Source: Siphonodentalium dalli (Eukaryota > Mollusca > Scaphopoda > Gadilida > Siphonodentaliidae). Taken from it: a DNA stretch of 64,000 nt. Within the stretch, counting starts at the first letter, position 1, and every line of letters starts with the position of its first letter. The position numbers were made by a program, and so were the translations under genes. Of the stretch, positions 1 to 13,900 are shown piece by piece. The notes under the pieces are model-generated. The model was not told the DNA's origin. It did not search any database and was given only the letters and a program-made list of their open reading frames with translations. The stretch lies in NCBI GenBank assembly GCA_032622095.1, contig CP136063.1, positions 33,048,987 through 33,112,986 on the forward strand, in the 5' to 3' direction.

Positions 1-1414
1 AAGCACTGTGGATTTTTCGTCAACTGACGAAACAATATTTCCCTGCCAAATCAGGGGAAGTACATTATCGTTCCTATTTGATGTGAGGCGATTGAATGTT
101 TTCCACCACTTGCAGTCCGACGTATTGGGATTTATCAAAATTTATTGTACTTTTAGTAGATGAATACTTTTGGCCGTTCTCACTTCGGATATTACTACGT
201 TACGAGCTTTTCGATATTTAGTCCAAATGGTGGGGGTTTTAACTCTTTTCGCTGTTTGGTGAATTCTTTTTCGTTGTCTAATTATATACTTAATTCAGAG
301 ATTCATCCATTCAGGCTCGTCTCGGCTAAATAGTATTGTTCTATGGGGAATATATTTACACATGAGTTCTGTTATTTTGTCAGTTAAAGTACAACAAACA
401 TGTTCAATTGCTACATTACGGAAAGTTTTGGCCCATTCCGGTGATTGTATTTCCTTGTTTATGCTGGTGAAGTTTGCTTGACCATAGAGGTATACGGTGC
501 GTTTATTATGTTTTTCTTGTCTGGGTGGGTCACTTGAAGATGTTTTGACGTAGACGGGGACATGGTAGCGGATCAAGTTACAGAAAAAGGGATCTAGTGT
601 GCCACTTTCCTTTCTAATACAGTTGTCATTGATAAGAATGACGCCTATGAGCGTTTCTGAAACTTCTGTGAAATTTGTCGAGTCTTTGATGACTTGATCA
701 AGAGAGAACTGGGTACATAGAGGATACTTTTGTCTTTGCAAGATTGAATTGATTTTCATTCAGATCACCACATATCACTATTTTATGAGATGGATGAGCA
801 TTAGCTACATCACTAATATTTCCTTATATGTCGTCCCAGCATTGGGTATTTGGTGGGCGATAAAATGTACCGACTAACATGTTTGGGCCATTCATTGAAA
901 TTTCAATCCATATATTCTCTAAAGTTATTTTCTCTAAGTCCACTCTTCAGTTTCTGCACCTAGCCAGAACTCCGTAAAACCACACACATCATAGTGTTGT
1001 ATCTCTGTAGAGAGAACGTCAAGTTTTGGGACTATGCTCTGCACATTTAAGTGGAAAATAGATAACCCCGAAATCAAGCCGAGGCCCAGGATTAGGTAAA
1101 ATGTTGCCAAATATTATTAACAGCAGTCTGAGCCATGCTGGTATTCCAATTACGTTCGTATATCTGGGTGTGTTTATTGGATTTCCAGTTCTATTAAATC
1201 TACCATGGTGCATTGATATGTAAGAATAGTTCACAATCGACATGAGCAGTAGTATGAGTACGGCTTTGATTTGAATTGTGTCTTTAATTACTAGCTTTAA
1301 GAAATGGAGAAGTAATTTCGATGAATGCGAGTCAAAGCGCTCTTCATGCTTCGCATACCGCGCGCGGCAATAGAACGTGCCTATCCTCGAGCGGTAGTAG
1401 TTATCCAGCATCAT
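1..1414 (-). pseudogene. CR1/L2-like non-LTR retrotransposon, 5' part of ORF2 (endonuclease), broken
   Basis: Read right to left, this is the front of a LINE ORF2. A hydrophobic stretch ends in NPGP near 1085-1100. It is followed by an endonuclease start in which QSIVPKLDVL and FTEFWLG (about 945-1050) match the N-terminal block with the catalytic Glu. MLVGTFYRPP lies near 855-880 and ICGDLNENQ near 750-780, the latter being the Asp-Asn block. The rest (295-759) carries the linker between endonuclease and reverse transcriptase, ending in CKYIPHRTILF and EPEWMN. The GDLN block and the downstream part are in different frames, so a frameshift separates them, and a stop lies after WDDI; the copy is dead. 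The reverse transcriptase would lie beyond the left edge. CR1/L2/jockey-like assignment rests on motif order; the exact clade is not resolvable by eye. Confidence 0.75.
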
Positions 1415-2860
1415 GTTGTTGGGAATGATTGACGTTGGTAAGGCGGAGGATAGGCTTTCTCATGTATTTGTTAATCCGTTTGAGTGGTGTTGGCTCGGTT
1501 ACAATTAGGTCATTACTGAACAGGCATAGGTACAGTGAGTTATAATAAAACAAGTACATTGAATAAATTAATGTGTATATGGTAGAACACATAATGAGAG
1601 AGATGGTGAAAAAAAAAATCCTGCATAGCAAGATAGCAATCTTGAGTTGGAAGATTAACATTGGTATTCGACGTTTGAATTCTAGAGTCTGAGGAGTCGG
1701 GTTTCGCATTTGTACGTCCTAAATAATTCGAATAACGGACACTTAACAACCTGGGTTTGATTGTCGAATACGTCGAAGAGCTCTTATATTCGTTCTTATT
1801 GCAGTTACGATGATAGACTGCGAAGCCCGACAACCCCTTTCCAAGGTGTGAAATTATTATAGTTAGGATTATATGGCACGTTCACACGCTGGCAGATATT
1901 CCCCGAAATATTTACATACATATATAGGCTATTCGCCATATGTAGGACATAACTGTGCTATAATATAAGCGACGAATTTCTTACAAACGGCACACGATCT
2001 GCCATTTACTACATGACAATGAGATATATGTACTTTCTAAACTTATAGAAATATAAATTTGACCGGAATCATACAGAGAAAGTATACGATCTCGTGAAGT
2101 GGTCGGCTCTTGTGGTTACGCTGCTTTGAAACAAGTACAAGAAGTACAAATTCAGGCATTTATAAATGTATCATTTAGATCGAGAAACCATGATGTCCAT
2201 ATCAAAATTTCATTGATATATCTGATATATTATATGCCAGTCAATTTTGCCAGACGAGTGAAGAGCAAACACAATTATTGGAGATGAACGATTATGTTCA
2301 AGGCGCGATAACTCTATGATGTTGTAACAGTTTCCAACACTGGGTATATATAAGGGTAGCTTACTCAATCGGATTTTCGTACGGCCTTTGTTTGGATGGG
2401 GAGAGAGAAAAATACAGATGTAGATTATTTGAGGTGGGAAGTCAATTACATCATTTGGTTCGGGAGTATCGAAATTGATATATAAGTGCGTGTATGAAAG
2501 TGAAGTTGACATTTACATGTGTAATTATGTTGTAGACAGGTGGTTACATTTGAGTAAATCTGGTCTGTCAGATTTTGCGGAGACGTTATGCTAAAAATGC
2601 ATTTCAAAGTTGACAAAATTCGAAAGTCTGAAATACAGTACATTTGGATCAAAGTTTGAAATTTATACATTTGGATCTTAGGGAAAACATATATAAAGTT
2701 TGTCCTCGTTATATTCTGATAAACAATTGTTATTTCGATCCGCATTTGGCAGTTAAATACTTGAACACATATGACGTATTGTGGTTCAAACAGCCATCAT
2801 GTATAAGATGCTTAGAAACTGGTGTATATATGTTTTGGTGACATTAAAAATCGTCGTTAG
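1415..2860. other. no gene recognised; possible LINE 5' leader at left
   Basis: The part up to about 1830 may be the LINE leader or N-terminal extension, since a 97-codon minus-strand frame (1540-1833) leads toward the NPGP-containing frame, but it has no recognisable domain. From about 1900 to 2860 I see only AT-rich single-copy-looking sequence with short accidental frames. Confidence 0.4.
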
Positions 2861-2959
2861 GGACATGAGCCCGAGAGCGCATTGGTTGTAATTTCGGTCT
2901 TAAAAATATTGAAATCATTTCGGCCTTAAAGGTACTCAATCCGACCAGATGCCCACAAA

Positions 2960-3060
2960 CCACTACCCCCCCCCCGGCCCCGGTGGCAAAAAAACATCAG
3001 ACCCGAGCCGAGGAACCTCAGAGCGGCCAAACACCGACCCCTGAAGCCCGCAGTCCCCAC
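2960..3060. repeat. C-rich spacer before the satellite
   Basis: A cytosine run at about 2967-2977 and a strongly GC-rich stretch mark an abrupt composition change directly before the satellite begins. No gene is seen here. It may be the original junction sequence into which the satellite expanded. Confidence 0.5.
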
Positions 3061-6000
3061 CGCCCTGATTTATTGTATGCCCTGTCATCCCTGATTTAAT
3101 GTATGCCCTAATTTAACGTATGCCCTGTCATCCCTGATTTAATGTGTATGCCCTGTAATCCTGATTTATTGTATGCCCTTATTTAATGTATGCCCTGATT
3201 TAATGTGTATGCCCTGTAACCCTGATTTATTGTATGCCCTGATTTAATGTATGCCCTGATTTAATGTATGCCCTGTCATTCCCGATTTAGTGTATGTCCT
3301 GATTTAATGTATGCCCTGTCATCCCCGATTTAGTGTATGCCCTGATTTAATGTATGCCCTGATTTAATGTATGCCCTGCAACCCTCATTTAATGTATGCC
3401 CTGTAACCCTGATTTAATGTATGCCCTGATATAATGTATGCCCTGATTTAATGTATGACCTGTAACCCTGATTTAATGTATGCCCTGTAACCCTGATTTG
3501 ATGTATGCCCTGTAACCCTGATTTAATGTATGCCCTGTAACCCTGATTTAATGTATGTCCTGTAACCCTGATTTAATGTATGCCCTGTAACCCTGATTTA
3601 ATGTATGCCCTGATTTAATGTATGACCTGTAACCCTGATTTAATGTATGCCCTGTAACCCTGATTTAATGTATGCCCTGTAACCCTGATTTAATGTATGC
3701 CCTGATTTAATGGATGCCCTGTAAACCTGATTTAATGTTTGCCCTGATTTAATGTATGCCCTGTAACCCTGATTTAATGTATGCCCCGATCTAATGTATG
3801 CACTGTAACCTGATTTAATGTATGCCCTGATTTAATGTGTATGCCCTGTAACCCCGATTTAATGTATGCCCTGTAACCCTGATTTAATGTATGCCATGTA
3901 ACCCTGATTTAATGTATGCCCTGTAACCCTGATGTAATGTATGCCCTGTAACCCTGATTTAATGTATGCCCTGTAACACTGATTTAATATATGCCCTGAT
4001 TTAATGTATGACCTGTAACCCTGATTTAATGTATGCCCTGTAACCCTGATTTAATGTATGCCCTGATTTAATGTATGCCCTGTAACCCTGATTTAATGTA
4101 TGCCCTGATTTAATGTATGTCCTGTCATCCCAGATTTAATGTATGCCCTGTCACCCTGTTTTAATGTATGCCCTGATTTAATGTATGCCCTGTAACCCTG
4201 ATTTAATGTATGCCCTGATTTAATGTATGTCCTGTTACCCTGATTTAATGTATGTCCTGTTACCCTGATTTATTATGTATGTCCTGTCATCCCTGATTTA
4301 ATGTATGTCCTGTAACCCTGATTTATTATGTATGCCCTGTCATCCCTGATTTAATGTATGTCCTGTAACCCTGATTTATTATGTATACCCTGTCATCCCC
4401 GATTTATTGTATGCCCTGTCATCCCTGATTTAATGTATGTCCTGCTACCCTGATTTATTATGTATGCCCTGTCATCCCCGATTTATTGTATGCCATGTAA
4501 CCCTGATTTAATGTATGCCCTGAATTAATGTATGCCCAGTCATCCCCGAATTATTGTGTGCCCTGTAACCCTGATTTAATGTATGCCCTGATTTATTGTA
4601 TGCCCTGTCATCCCTGATTTAATGTATGCCCTAATTTAATGTATGCCCTGTCATCCCTGATTTAATGTGTATGCCCTGTAACCCTGATTTATTGTATGCC
4701 CTTATTTAATGTATGCCCTGATTTAATGTGTATGCCCTATAACCCTGATTTATTGTATGCCCTGATTTAATGTATGCCCTGATTTAATGTATGCCCTGTC
4801 ATTCCCGATTTAGTGTATGCCCTGATTTAATGTATGCCCTGTCATCCCCGATTTAGTGTATGCCCTGATTTAATGTATGCCCTGATTTAATGTATGCCCT
4901 GCAACTCTCATTTAATGTATGCCCTGTAACCCTGATTTAATGTATGCCCTGATATAATGTATGCCCTGATTTAATGTATGACCTGTAACCCTGATTTAAT
5001 GTATGCCCTGTAACCCTGATTTGATGTATGCCCTGTAACACTGATTTAATGTATGCCCTGTAACCCTGATTTAATGTATGTCCTTTAACCCTGATTTAAT
5101 GTATGCCCTGTAACCCTGATTTAATGTATGCCCTGATTTAATGTATGACCTCTAACCCTGATTTAATGTATGCCCTGTTACCCTTATTTAATGTTTGCCC
5201 CGTAACCCTGATTTAATGTGTGTTCTGTTACCCTGTTTTATTATGTATGCCCGGTCATCCCCGATTTAATGTATGCCCTGTACCCCTGATTTAATGTATG
5301 TGCTGATTTATTGTATGCCCTGTCATCCCTGATATAATGTATGTCCTGTTACCCTGATTTATTATGTATGCCCTTTAACCCCGATTTAATGAATGCCCTG
5401 TAACCCTGATTTAATGTATGTCCTGTCATCCCCGATTAATGTATGACCTGTAACCCCGATTTATTGTATGCCCTGTTATCCCCGATTTAATGTATGCCCT
5501 GTCATCCCCGATTTAATGTATGACCTGTAACCCTGATTTAATGTATGCCCTGTCATCCCCGATTTAATGTATGCCATGTAACGCTGATTTAATGTATGCC
5601 CTGTAACCCCGATTTAATGTATGCCCTGTAACCCTGATTTAATGTATGCCATGTAACCCTGATTTAATGTATGTCCTGTTACCCTTATTTATTATGTATG
5701 CCCTGTCATCCCTGATTTAATGTGTATGCCCTGTAACCCCGATTTAATGTATGCCCTATGACCCTGATTTAATGTATGCCATGTAACCCTGATTTAATGT
5801 ATGCCCTGTAACCCTGATTTAATGTATGCCCTGTAACCCTGATTTAATGTATGCCCTGATTTAATGGATGCCCTGTAACCCTGATTTAATGTATGCCCTG
5901 ATTTAATGTATGCCCTGTAACCCTGATTTGATATATGCCCTATAACCCTGATTTAATGTATGCCCTGATCTAATGTATGCACTGTAACCCTGATTTAATG

Positions 6001-6136
6001 TATGCCCTGATTTAATGTATGACCTGTAACCCTGATTTAATGTATGCCCTGTAACCCTGATTTAATGTATGCTCTGTAACCCTGATTTAATGTATGCACT
6101 GTAACCCTGATTTAATGTATGCCCTGTAACACTGAG

Positions 6137-6740
6137 GATTGATTTGTTATGCCCATGGTACTGGGAATGCAGATGGCGACACAAAGTCGTGTCGATGGTG
6201 TAGCTCAGAGGTCGGCCCACAAACCAACTGAGCTATCCGCTCCTCCTATTTAACAATTTTGTCATAAATAAACGTTAATTTTACTTACTAGCGCCATTTA
6301 TTCGTGGAACAAAACAATACAAACAACCAATCTGGGAAATTTGACTGTCGTTGCGTAGCCGTAGGAACATGTCAGTGCTCTATATCGCATTATGGTATCA
6401 TCCGAATGGTCTGTTCTAAAAATAGTAACATAAACGGTCCCGATTTAATATCCGAAATAAAATCAATATTATTTGATACAAGTTTTTCCGGACAGGGGTC
6501 TTCAGTTGATATATATTATTTTATACACACGCAACTATTTAAGATTTGTTATTTAAAGAGATAATCCATCTTTAATTGGTCGCAAGAATATAAGTGTATT
6601 TTAATTTAATAACACTGCAGTCAGAACAAAATCCTACGTAATCAAAGAAAGCTGTCAATATGGTGTGTGAAATGGAGTAGATTAATTATTTCTCGTGCTT
6701 ATTAATTTCGTCACCCTGGCTGAACAGACATCACGAACCC
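6137..6740. repeat. composite insert in the satellite, copy 1
   Basis: This unit has three parts. First is a tRNA-like head on the minus strand (about 6191-6249). Second is the right half of the TTAA-type MITE (6252-6571, then TTAA at 6572-6575). Third is about 165 bp of unknown sequence ending at the return of the satellite core. It is near-identical to the units at 8247 and 10369. The open 86-codon frame inside starts with GTG, not ATG, and lies wholly in the MITE. Confidence 0.85.
6191..6249 (-). repeat. tRNA-derived SINE-like head (A box only)
   Basis: On the minus strand the segment reads GGAGCGGATAGCTCAGTTGG, matching the 5' arm and A box of a tRNA, followed by a CCGACCTCTGAG anticodon-arm-like stretch. 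No convincing B box (GGTTCGA...) follows, so it is not an intact tRNA gene. Equivalent heads occur at about 8291-8349 and 10423-10481 inside the other two composite inserts. A SINE origin is inferred. Confidence 0.55.
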
Positions 6741-8246
6741 CCTGATTTAATATGTATGCCCTGTCATCCCCGATTTAGTGTATGCCCTGTCATCCCTGAT
6801 TTAATGTATGATTGTCCTGTTACCCTGATTTATTATGTTTGCCCCGTCATCCCCGATTTAATGTATGCCTTGTAACCCTGATTTAATGTATGCCCTGTAA
6901 CCCTGATTTAATGTATGCCCTGTAACCCTGATTTAATGTATGTCCTGTTACCCTGATTTAATGTATGTCCTGTTACCCTGATTTATTATGTATGCCCTGT
7001 CATCCCCGATTTAATGTATGCCCTCTCATCCCTGATTTAATGTATGTCCTGTTACCCTGATTTATTATGTATGCCCTGTAACCCTGATGTAATGTATGTC
7101 CTGTAACCCTGATTTAATGTATGCCCTGATTTAATGTATGTCCTGTTACCCTGATTTAATGTATGTCCTGTTACCCTGATTTAATGTATGCCCTGATTTA
7201 ATGTATGCCATGTAACCCTGATTTAATGTATGCCCTGGTGTAATGTATGTCCTGTTACCCTGATTTAATGTATGTCCTGTTACCCTGATTTATTATGTAT
7301 GTCCTGTCATCCCTGATTTAATGTATGGCCTGTCACCCTGTTTTAATGTATGCCCTGATTTAATGTATGTCCTGTTACCCAGATGTAATGTATGTCCTGT
7401 TACCCTGATTTATTATGTATGCCCTGTCATCCCCGATTTATTGTATGCCCTGTCATCCCTGATTTAATATATGTCCTGTTACCCTGCTTTAGTATGTATG
7501 CCCTGTCATCCCCGATTTATTGTATGCCTTGTAACCCTGATTTAATGTATGCCCTGATTTAATGTATGCCCTGTCATCCCCGAATTATTGTATGCCCTGT
7601 ATCCCTGATTTAATGTATGCCCTGATTTATTGTATGCCCTGTCATCCCTGATTTAATGTATGCCCTAATTTAATGTATGCCCTGTCTTCCCTGATTTAAT
7701 GTGTATGCCCTGTAACCCTGATTTATTGTATGCCCTTATTTAATGTATGCCCTGATTGAATGTGTATGCCCTGTAACCCTGATTTGTTGTATGCCCTGAT
7801 TTAATGAATGCCCTGATTTAATGTATGCCCTGTCATTCCCGATTTAGTGTATGCCCTGATTTAATGTATGCCCTGTCATCCCCGATTTAGTGTATGCCCT
7901 GATTTAATGTATGCCCTGATTTAATGTATGCCCTGTAACCCTGATTTAATATATGCCCTGTAACCCTGATTTAATGTATGCCCTGATTTAATGTATGCCC
8001 TGATTTAATGTATGCCCTGTAACCCTGATTTAATGTATGCCCTGTAACCCTGATTTAATGTATGCCCTGTAACCCTGATTTAATGTATGCCCTGTAACCC
8101 TGATTTAATGTATGCCCTGATTTAATGTATGACCTGTAACCCTGATTTAATGTATGCCCTGTAACCCTGATTTAATGTATGCTCTGTAACCCTGATTTAA
8201 TGTATGCCCTGTAACCCTGATTTAATGTATGCCCTGTAACCCTGAT

Positions 8247-8853
8247 GATTGATTTGTGATGCCCATGGTACTGGAAATGCAGATGGCGACACAAAGTCGT
8301 GTCGATGGTGTAGCTCAGAGGTCGGCCCACAAACCAACTGAGCTATCCGCTCCTCCTATTTAACAATTTTGTCATACATAAACGTTAATTTTACTTATTA
8401 GCGCCATTTATTCGTGGAACAAAACAATACAAACAACCAATCTGGGAAATTTGACTGTCGTTGCGTAGCCGTAGGAACATGTCAGTGCTCTATATCGCAA
8501 TATGGTATCATCCGAATGGTCTGTTCTAAAAATAGTAACATAAACGGTCCCGATTTAATATCCGAAATAAAATCAATATTAATTGATACAAGTTTTTCCG
8601 GACAGGGGTCTTCAGTTGATATCTATTATTTTATACACACGCAACTATTTAAGATTTGTTATTTAAAGAGATAATCCATCTTTAATTGGTCGCAAGAATA
8701 TAAGTGTATTTTAATTTAATAACACTGCAGTCAGAACAAAATCCTACGAGATCAAAGAAAGCTGTCAATATGGTGTCTGAAATGGAGTAGATTATTAATT
8801 ATTTCTCGTGCTTATTAATTTCGTCACCCTGGCTGAACAGACATCACGAACCG
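8247..8853. repeat. composite insert in the satellite, copy 2
   Basis: Same order of parts as the copy at 6137, with a few substitutions and a 4-bp ATTA difference near the 3' part. Start-to-start distance from copy 1 is 2110 bp. The MITE half covers about 8362-8681 followed by TTAA. The satellite restarts directly after the segment CACGAACCGCCTG. Confidence 0.85.
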
Positions 8854-10368
8854 CCTGATTTAATATGTATGCCCTGTCATCCCCGATTTAGTGTATGCCC
8901 TGTCATCCCTGATTTAATGTATGTCCTGTTACCCTGATTTATTATGTTTGCCCTGTCATCCCCGATTTAATGTATGCCCTGTAACACTGATTTAATGTAT
9001 GTCCTGTTACCCTGATTTAATGTATGTCCTGTTACCCTGATTTATTATGTATGCCCTGTCATCCCCGATTTAATGTATGCCCTGTCATCCCTGATTTAAT
9101 GTATGTCCTGTTACCCTGATTTATTATGTATGCCCTGTAACCCTGATGTAATGTATGTCATGTAACCCTGATTTAATGTATGCCCTGATTTAATGTATGT
9201 CCTGTTACCCTGATTTAATGTATGACCTATAACCCTGATTTAATATGTATGCCCTGTAACCCTGATTTAATATGTATGCCCTGTAACCCTGATTTAATAT
9301 GTATGCCCTGTTACCCTGATTTAATATGTATGCTCTGTAACCCTGATTTAATGTATGCCCTGTAACCCCGATTTAATGTATGCCCTGATTTAATGTATGT
9401 CCTGTTACCCTGATTTAATGTATGTCCTGTTACCCCGATTTAATGTATGCCCTGATTTAATGTATGCCCTGATTTATTATGTATGCACTGTCATCACTGA
9501 TTTAATGTATGCCTGTCACCCTGATTTAATGTATGCCCTGATTTAATGTATGCCCTGTTACCCTGATTTAATGTATGTCCTGTAACCCTGATTTAATGTA
9601 TGTCCTGTAGCCCTGATTTATTAAGTATGCCCAGTCATCCCTGATTTAATGTATGTCCTGTTACCCTGATTAATTATGTATGCCCTGTAACCCTGATTGA
9701 ATGTATGTCCTGTAACCCTGATTTAATGTATGCCTTGATTTAATGTATGTCCTGTTACCCAGATTTAATGTATGTCCTGTTACCCTGATTTATTATGTAT
9801 GCCCTGTCATCCCTGATTTAATGTATGTCCTGTAACCCTGATTTATTATGTATGCCCTGTCATCCCCGATTTATTGTATGCCCTGTCATCCCCGATTTAA
9901 TGTATGCCCTGTAACCCAGATTTATATGTATGCCCTGTTACCCTGATTTAATGTATGCCCTGATTTAATGTATGCCCTGTAACCCTGATTTAATGTATGA
10001 CCTATAACCCTGATTTAATATGTATGCCCTGTAACCCTGATTTAATATGTATGCCCTGTAACCATGATTTAATATGTATGCCCTGTTACCTTGATTTAAT
10101 ATGTATGCTCTGTAACCCTGATTTAATATGTATGCCCTGTAAACCTGATTTATTATTTATGCCCTGTAACCCTGATTTAATGTATGCCCTGTAACCCTGA
10201 TTTAATGTATGCACTGTAACCCTGATTTAATGTATGCCCTGATTTAATGTATGCCCTGTAACCCTGATTTAATGTATGCCCTGTAACCCTTATTTAATGT
10301 ATGCTCTGTAACCCTGATTTAATGTATGCCCTGTAACCCTGATTTAATGTATGCCCTGTAACCCTGAT

Positions 10369-10975
10369 GATTGATTTGTGATGCCCATGGTACTGGGAAT
10401 GCAGATGGCGACACAAAGTCGTGTCGATGGTGTAGCTCAGAGGTCGGCCCACAAACCAACTGAGCTATCCGCTCCTCCTATTTAACAATTTTGTCATAAA
10501 TAAACGTTAATTTTACTTATTAGCGCCATTTATTCGTGGAACAAAACAATACAAACAACCAATCTGGGAAATTTGACTGTCGTTGCGTAGCCGTAGGAAC
10601 ATGTCAGTGCTCTATATCGCAATATGGTATCATCCGAATGGTCTGTTCTAAAAATAGTAACATAAACGGTCCCGATTTAATATCCGAAATAAAATCAATA
10701 TTAATTGATACAAGTTTTTCCGGACAGGGGTCTTCAGTTGATATCTATTATTTTATACACACGCAACTATTTAAGATTTGTTATTTAAAGAGATAATCCA
10801 TCTTTAATTGGTCGCAAGAATATAAGTGTATTTTAATTTATTAACACTGCAGTCAGAACAAAATCCTACGTAATCAAAGAAAGCAGTCAATATGGTGTCT
10901 GAACTGGAGTAGATTATTAATTATTTCTCGTGCTTATTAATTTCGTCACCCTGGCTGAACAGACGTCACGAACCC
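10369..10975. repeat. composite insert in the satellite, copy 3
   Basis: Third copy, 2122 bp after copy 2. The MITE half covers about 10484-10803 followed by TTAA at 10804-10807. Sequence is closer to copy 2 than to copy 1 (shared changes such as ATCGCAATAT and AATTGATACA). This suggests that a satellite block plus insert was duplicated as one unit at least twice. Confidence 0.85.
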
Positions 10976-13900
10976 CCTGATTTAATATGTATGCCCTGTC
11001 ATCCCCGATTTAGTGTATGCCCTGTCATCCCTGATTTAATGTATGTCCTGTTACCCTGATTTATTATGTTTGCCCTGTCATCCCCGATTTAATGTATGCC
11101 CTGTAACCCTGATGTAATGTATGTCATGTAACCCTGATTTAATGTATGCCCTGATTTAATGTATGTCCTGTTACCCTGATTTAATGTATGTCCTGTTACC
11201 CTGATTTAATGTATGCCCTGATTTAATGTATGCCCTGTAACCCTGATTTAATGTATGCCCTGATTTAATGTATGCCCTGATTTAATGTATGCCCTGTAAC
11301 CCTGGTTTAATGTATGCCCTGTTACCCTGATTTGATGTATGCCTGATTTAATGTATGCCCTGTAACCCTGATTTAATGTATGCCCTGGTGTAATGTATGT
11401 CCTGTTACCCTGATTTAATGTATGTCCTGTTACCCTGATTTATTATGTATGCCCTGTCATCCCTGATTTAGTGTGTATGCCCTGTCATCCCCGATTTAGT
11501 GTATGCCCTGTAACCCTGATTTAATGTATGTCCTGTTACCCTGATTTAATGTATGCCCTGTAACCCTGATTTAATGTATGCCATGTTACCCTTATTTAAT
11601 GTATGCCCTGTAACCCTCATTTAATATGTATGCCCTGTAACCCTGATTTAATGTATGTCCTGTAACCCTGATTTAATGTATGCCCTGTAACCCTGATTTA
11701 ATGTATGCCATGTTACCCTGATTTAATGTATGCCATGTTACCCTGATTTAATGTATGCCATGTTTCCCTGATTTAATATGTATGCCCTGTAACCCTGATT
11801 TATTGTATGCCCTGTAACCCTGATTTAATATGTATGCCCTGTTACCCGGATTTAATTTGTATGCCCTGCTACCCTGATTTAATATGTATGCCCTGTTACC
11901 CTGATTTAATATGTATGCCCTGTTACCCTGATTTAATATGTATGTCCTGTAACCCTGATATAATGTATGCCCTGTAACCCTGATTTAATGTATGCCCTGT
12001 AACCCTGATTTAATGTATGCCATGTTACCCTGATTTAATATGTATGCCCTGTTACCCTGATTTAATGTATGCCATGTTACCCTGATTTAATATGTATGCC
12101 CTGTCATCCCCGATTTAATGTATGCCCTGTAACCCTGATTTAATATGTATGCCCTGTCATCCCTGATTTAGTGTATGCCCTGTCACCCCCGATTTAGTGT
12201 ATGCCCTGTCATCCCTGATTTAATGTATGTCCTGTTACCCTGATTTAATATGTATGCCCTGTAACCCTGATTTAATGTATGCCCTGTAACCCTGATTTAA
12301 TGTATGCCATGTTACCCTGATTTAATGTATGCCATGTTACCCTGATTTAATGTATGCCCTGTAACCTTGATTTAATGTATGTCCTGTAACCCTGATTTAT
12401 TATGTATGCCCTGTAACCCTGATTTAATATGTATGCCCTGTAACCCTGATTTAATGTATGCCCTGTTACCCTGATTTAATGTATGCCCTGTTACCCTGAT
12501 TTAATGTATGCCCTGTTACCCTGATTTAATGTATGCCCTGTTACCCTGATTTAATGTATGTCATGTAACCCTGATTTATTATGTATGCCCTGTAACCCTG
12601 ATTTAATGTATGTCCTGTAACCCTGATTTATTATGTATGCCCTGTAAACCTGATTTAATATGTATGCCCTGTAACCCTGATTTAATGTATGCCCTGTTAC
12701 CCTGATTTAATGTATGCCCTGTTACCCTGATTTAATGTATGCCCTGTTACCCTGATTTAATGTATGCCCTGTTACCCTAATTTAATGTATGTCCTATAAT
12801 CCTGATTTATTATGTATGCCCTGTAACCCTGATTTAATATGTATGCCCTGTAACCCTGATTTAATGTATGCCATGTTACTCTGATTTAATATGTATGCCC
12901 TGTCATCCCTGATTTAATGTATGCCCTGTAACCCTGATTTAATGTATGTCCTGTAACCCTTATTTAATGTATGCCTGTTACCCTGATTTAATGTATGCCC
13001 TGTAACCCTGATTTAATGTATGCCCTGTAACCTTGATTTATTATGTATGCCCTGTCATCCCTGATTTAATGTATGCCCTGTTACCCTGATTTAATGTATG
13101 TCCTGTAACCCTGATTTAATGTATGCCCTGTTACCCTGATTTAATGTATGTCCTGTAACCCTGATTTATTATGTATGCCCTGTCATCCCCGATTTAATGT
13201 TTGCCCTGTAACCCTGATTTATTATGTATGCCCTGTCATCCCCGATTTAATGTTTGCCCTGTAACCCAGATTTATTATGTATGCCCTGTTACCCTGATTT
13301 AATGTATGCCCTGATTTAATGTATGCCCTGTAACCCTGATTTAATGTATGACCTATAACCCTGATTTAGTATGTATGCCCTGTAACCCTGATTTAATATG
13401 TATGCCCTGTAACCCTGATTTAATATGTATACCCTGTTACCCTGATTTAATATGTATGCTATGTAACCCTGATTTAATATGTATGCCCTGTAACCCTGAT
13501 TTAATATGTATGCCCTGTTACCCTGATTTAATGTATGACCTATAACCCTGATTTAATATGTATGCCCTGTAACCCTGATTTAATATGTATGCCCTGTAAC
13601 CCTGATTTAATATGTATGCCCTGTAACCCTGATTTAATATGTATGCCCTGTTATCCTGATTTAATATGTATGCCCTGTTACCCTGATTTAATATGTATGC
13701 CCTGTTACCCTGATTTAATGTATGCCCTGTAACCCTGATTTAATATGTATGCCCTGCAACCCTGATTTAATGTATGCCCTGTTACCATGATTTAATGTAT
13801 GTCCTGTAACCCTGATTTAATGTATGCCCTGTTACCTGATTTAATGTATGCCCTGTAACCCTGATTTAATGTATGTCCTGTAACCATGATTTATTATGTA

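Noticed and set aside
6191-6249. A tRNA gene in each composite insert
   Set aside because: Only the 5' arm and A box are recognisable; the B box and a closed cloverleaf are missing.
6304-6564. 86-codon frame repeated at 8414 and 10536
   Set aside because: It begins with GTG rather than ATG, lies wholly inside the half MITE, and is repeated only because the insert was duplicated; the full MITE copies at 14388, 18735 and 58563 have the frame broken.
9997-13732. Nine-residue Cys-Pro-rich repeat proteins (NPDLICMPC type) in three frames
   Set aside because: They exist only where 27-bp satellite monomers predominate, so the period is a multiple of three; no promoter, no non-repeat part and neighbouring monomers break the frame.
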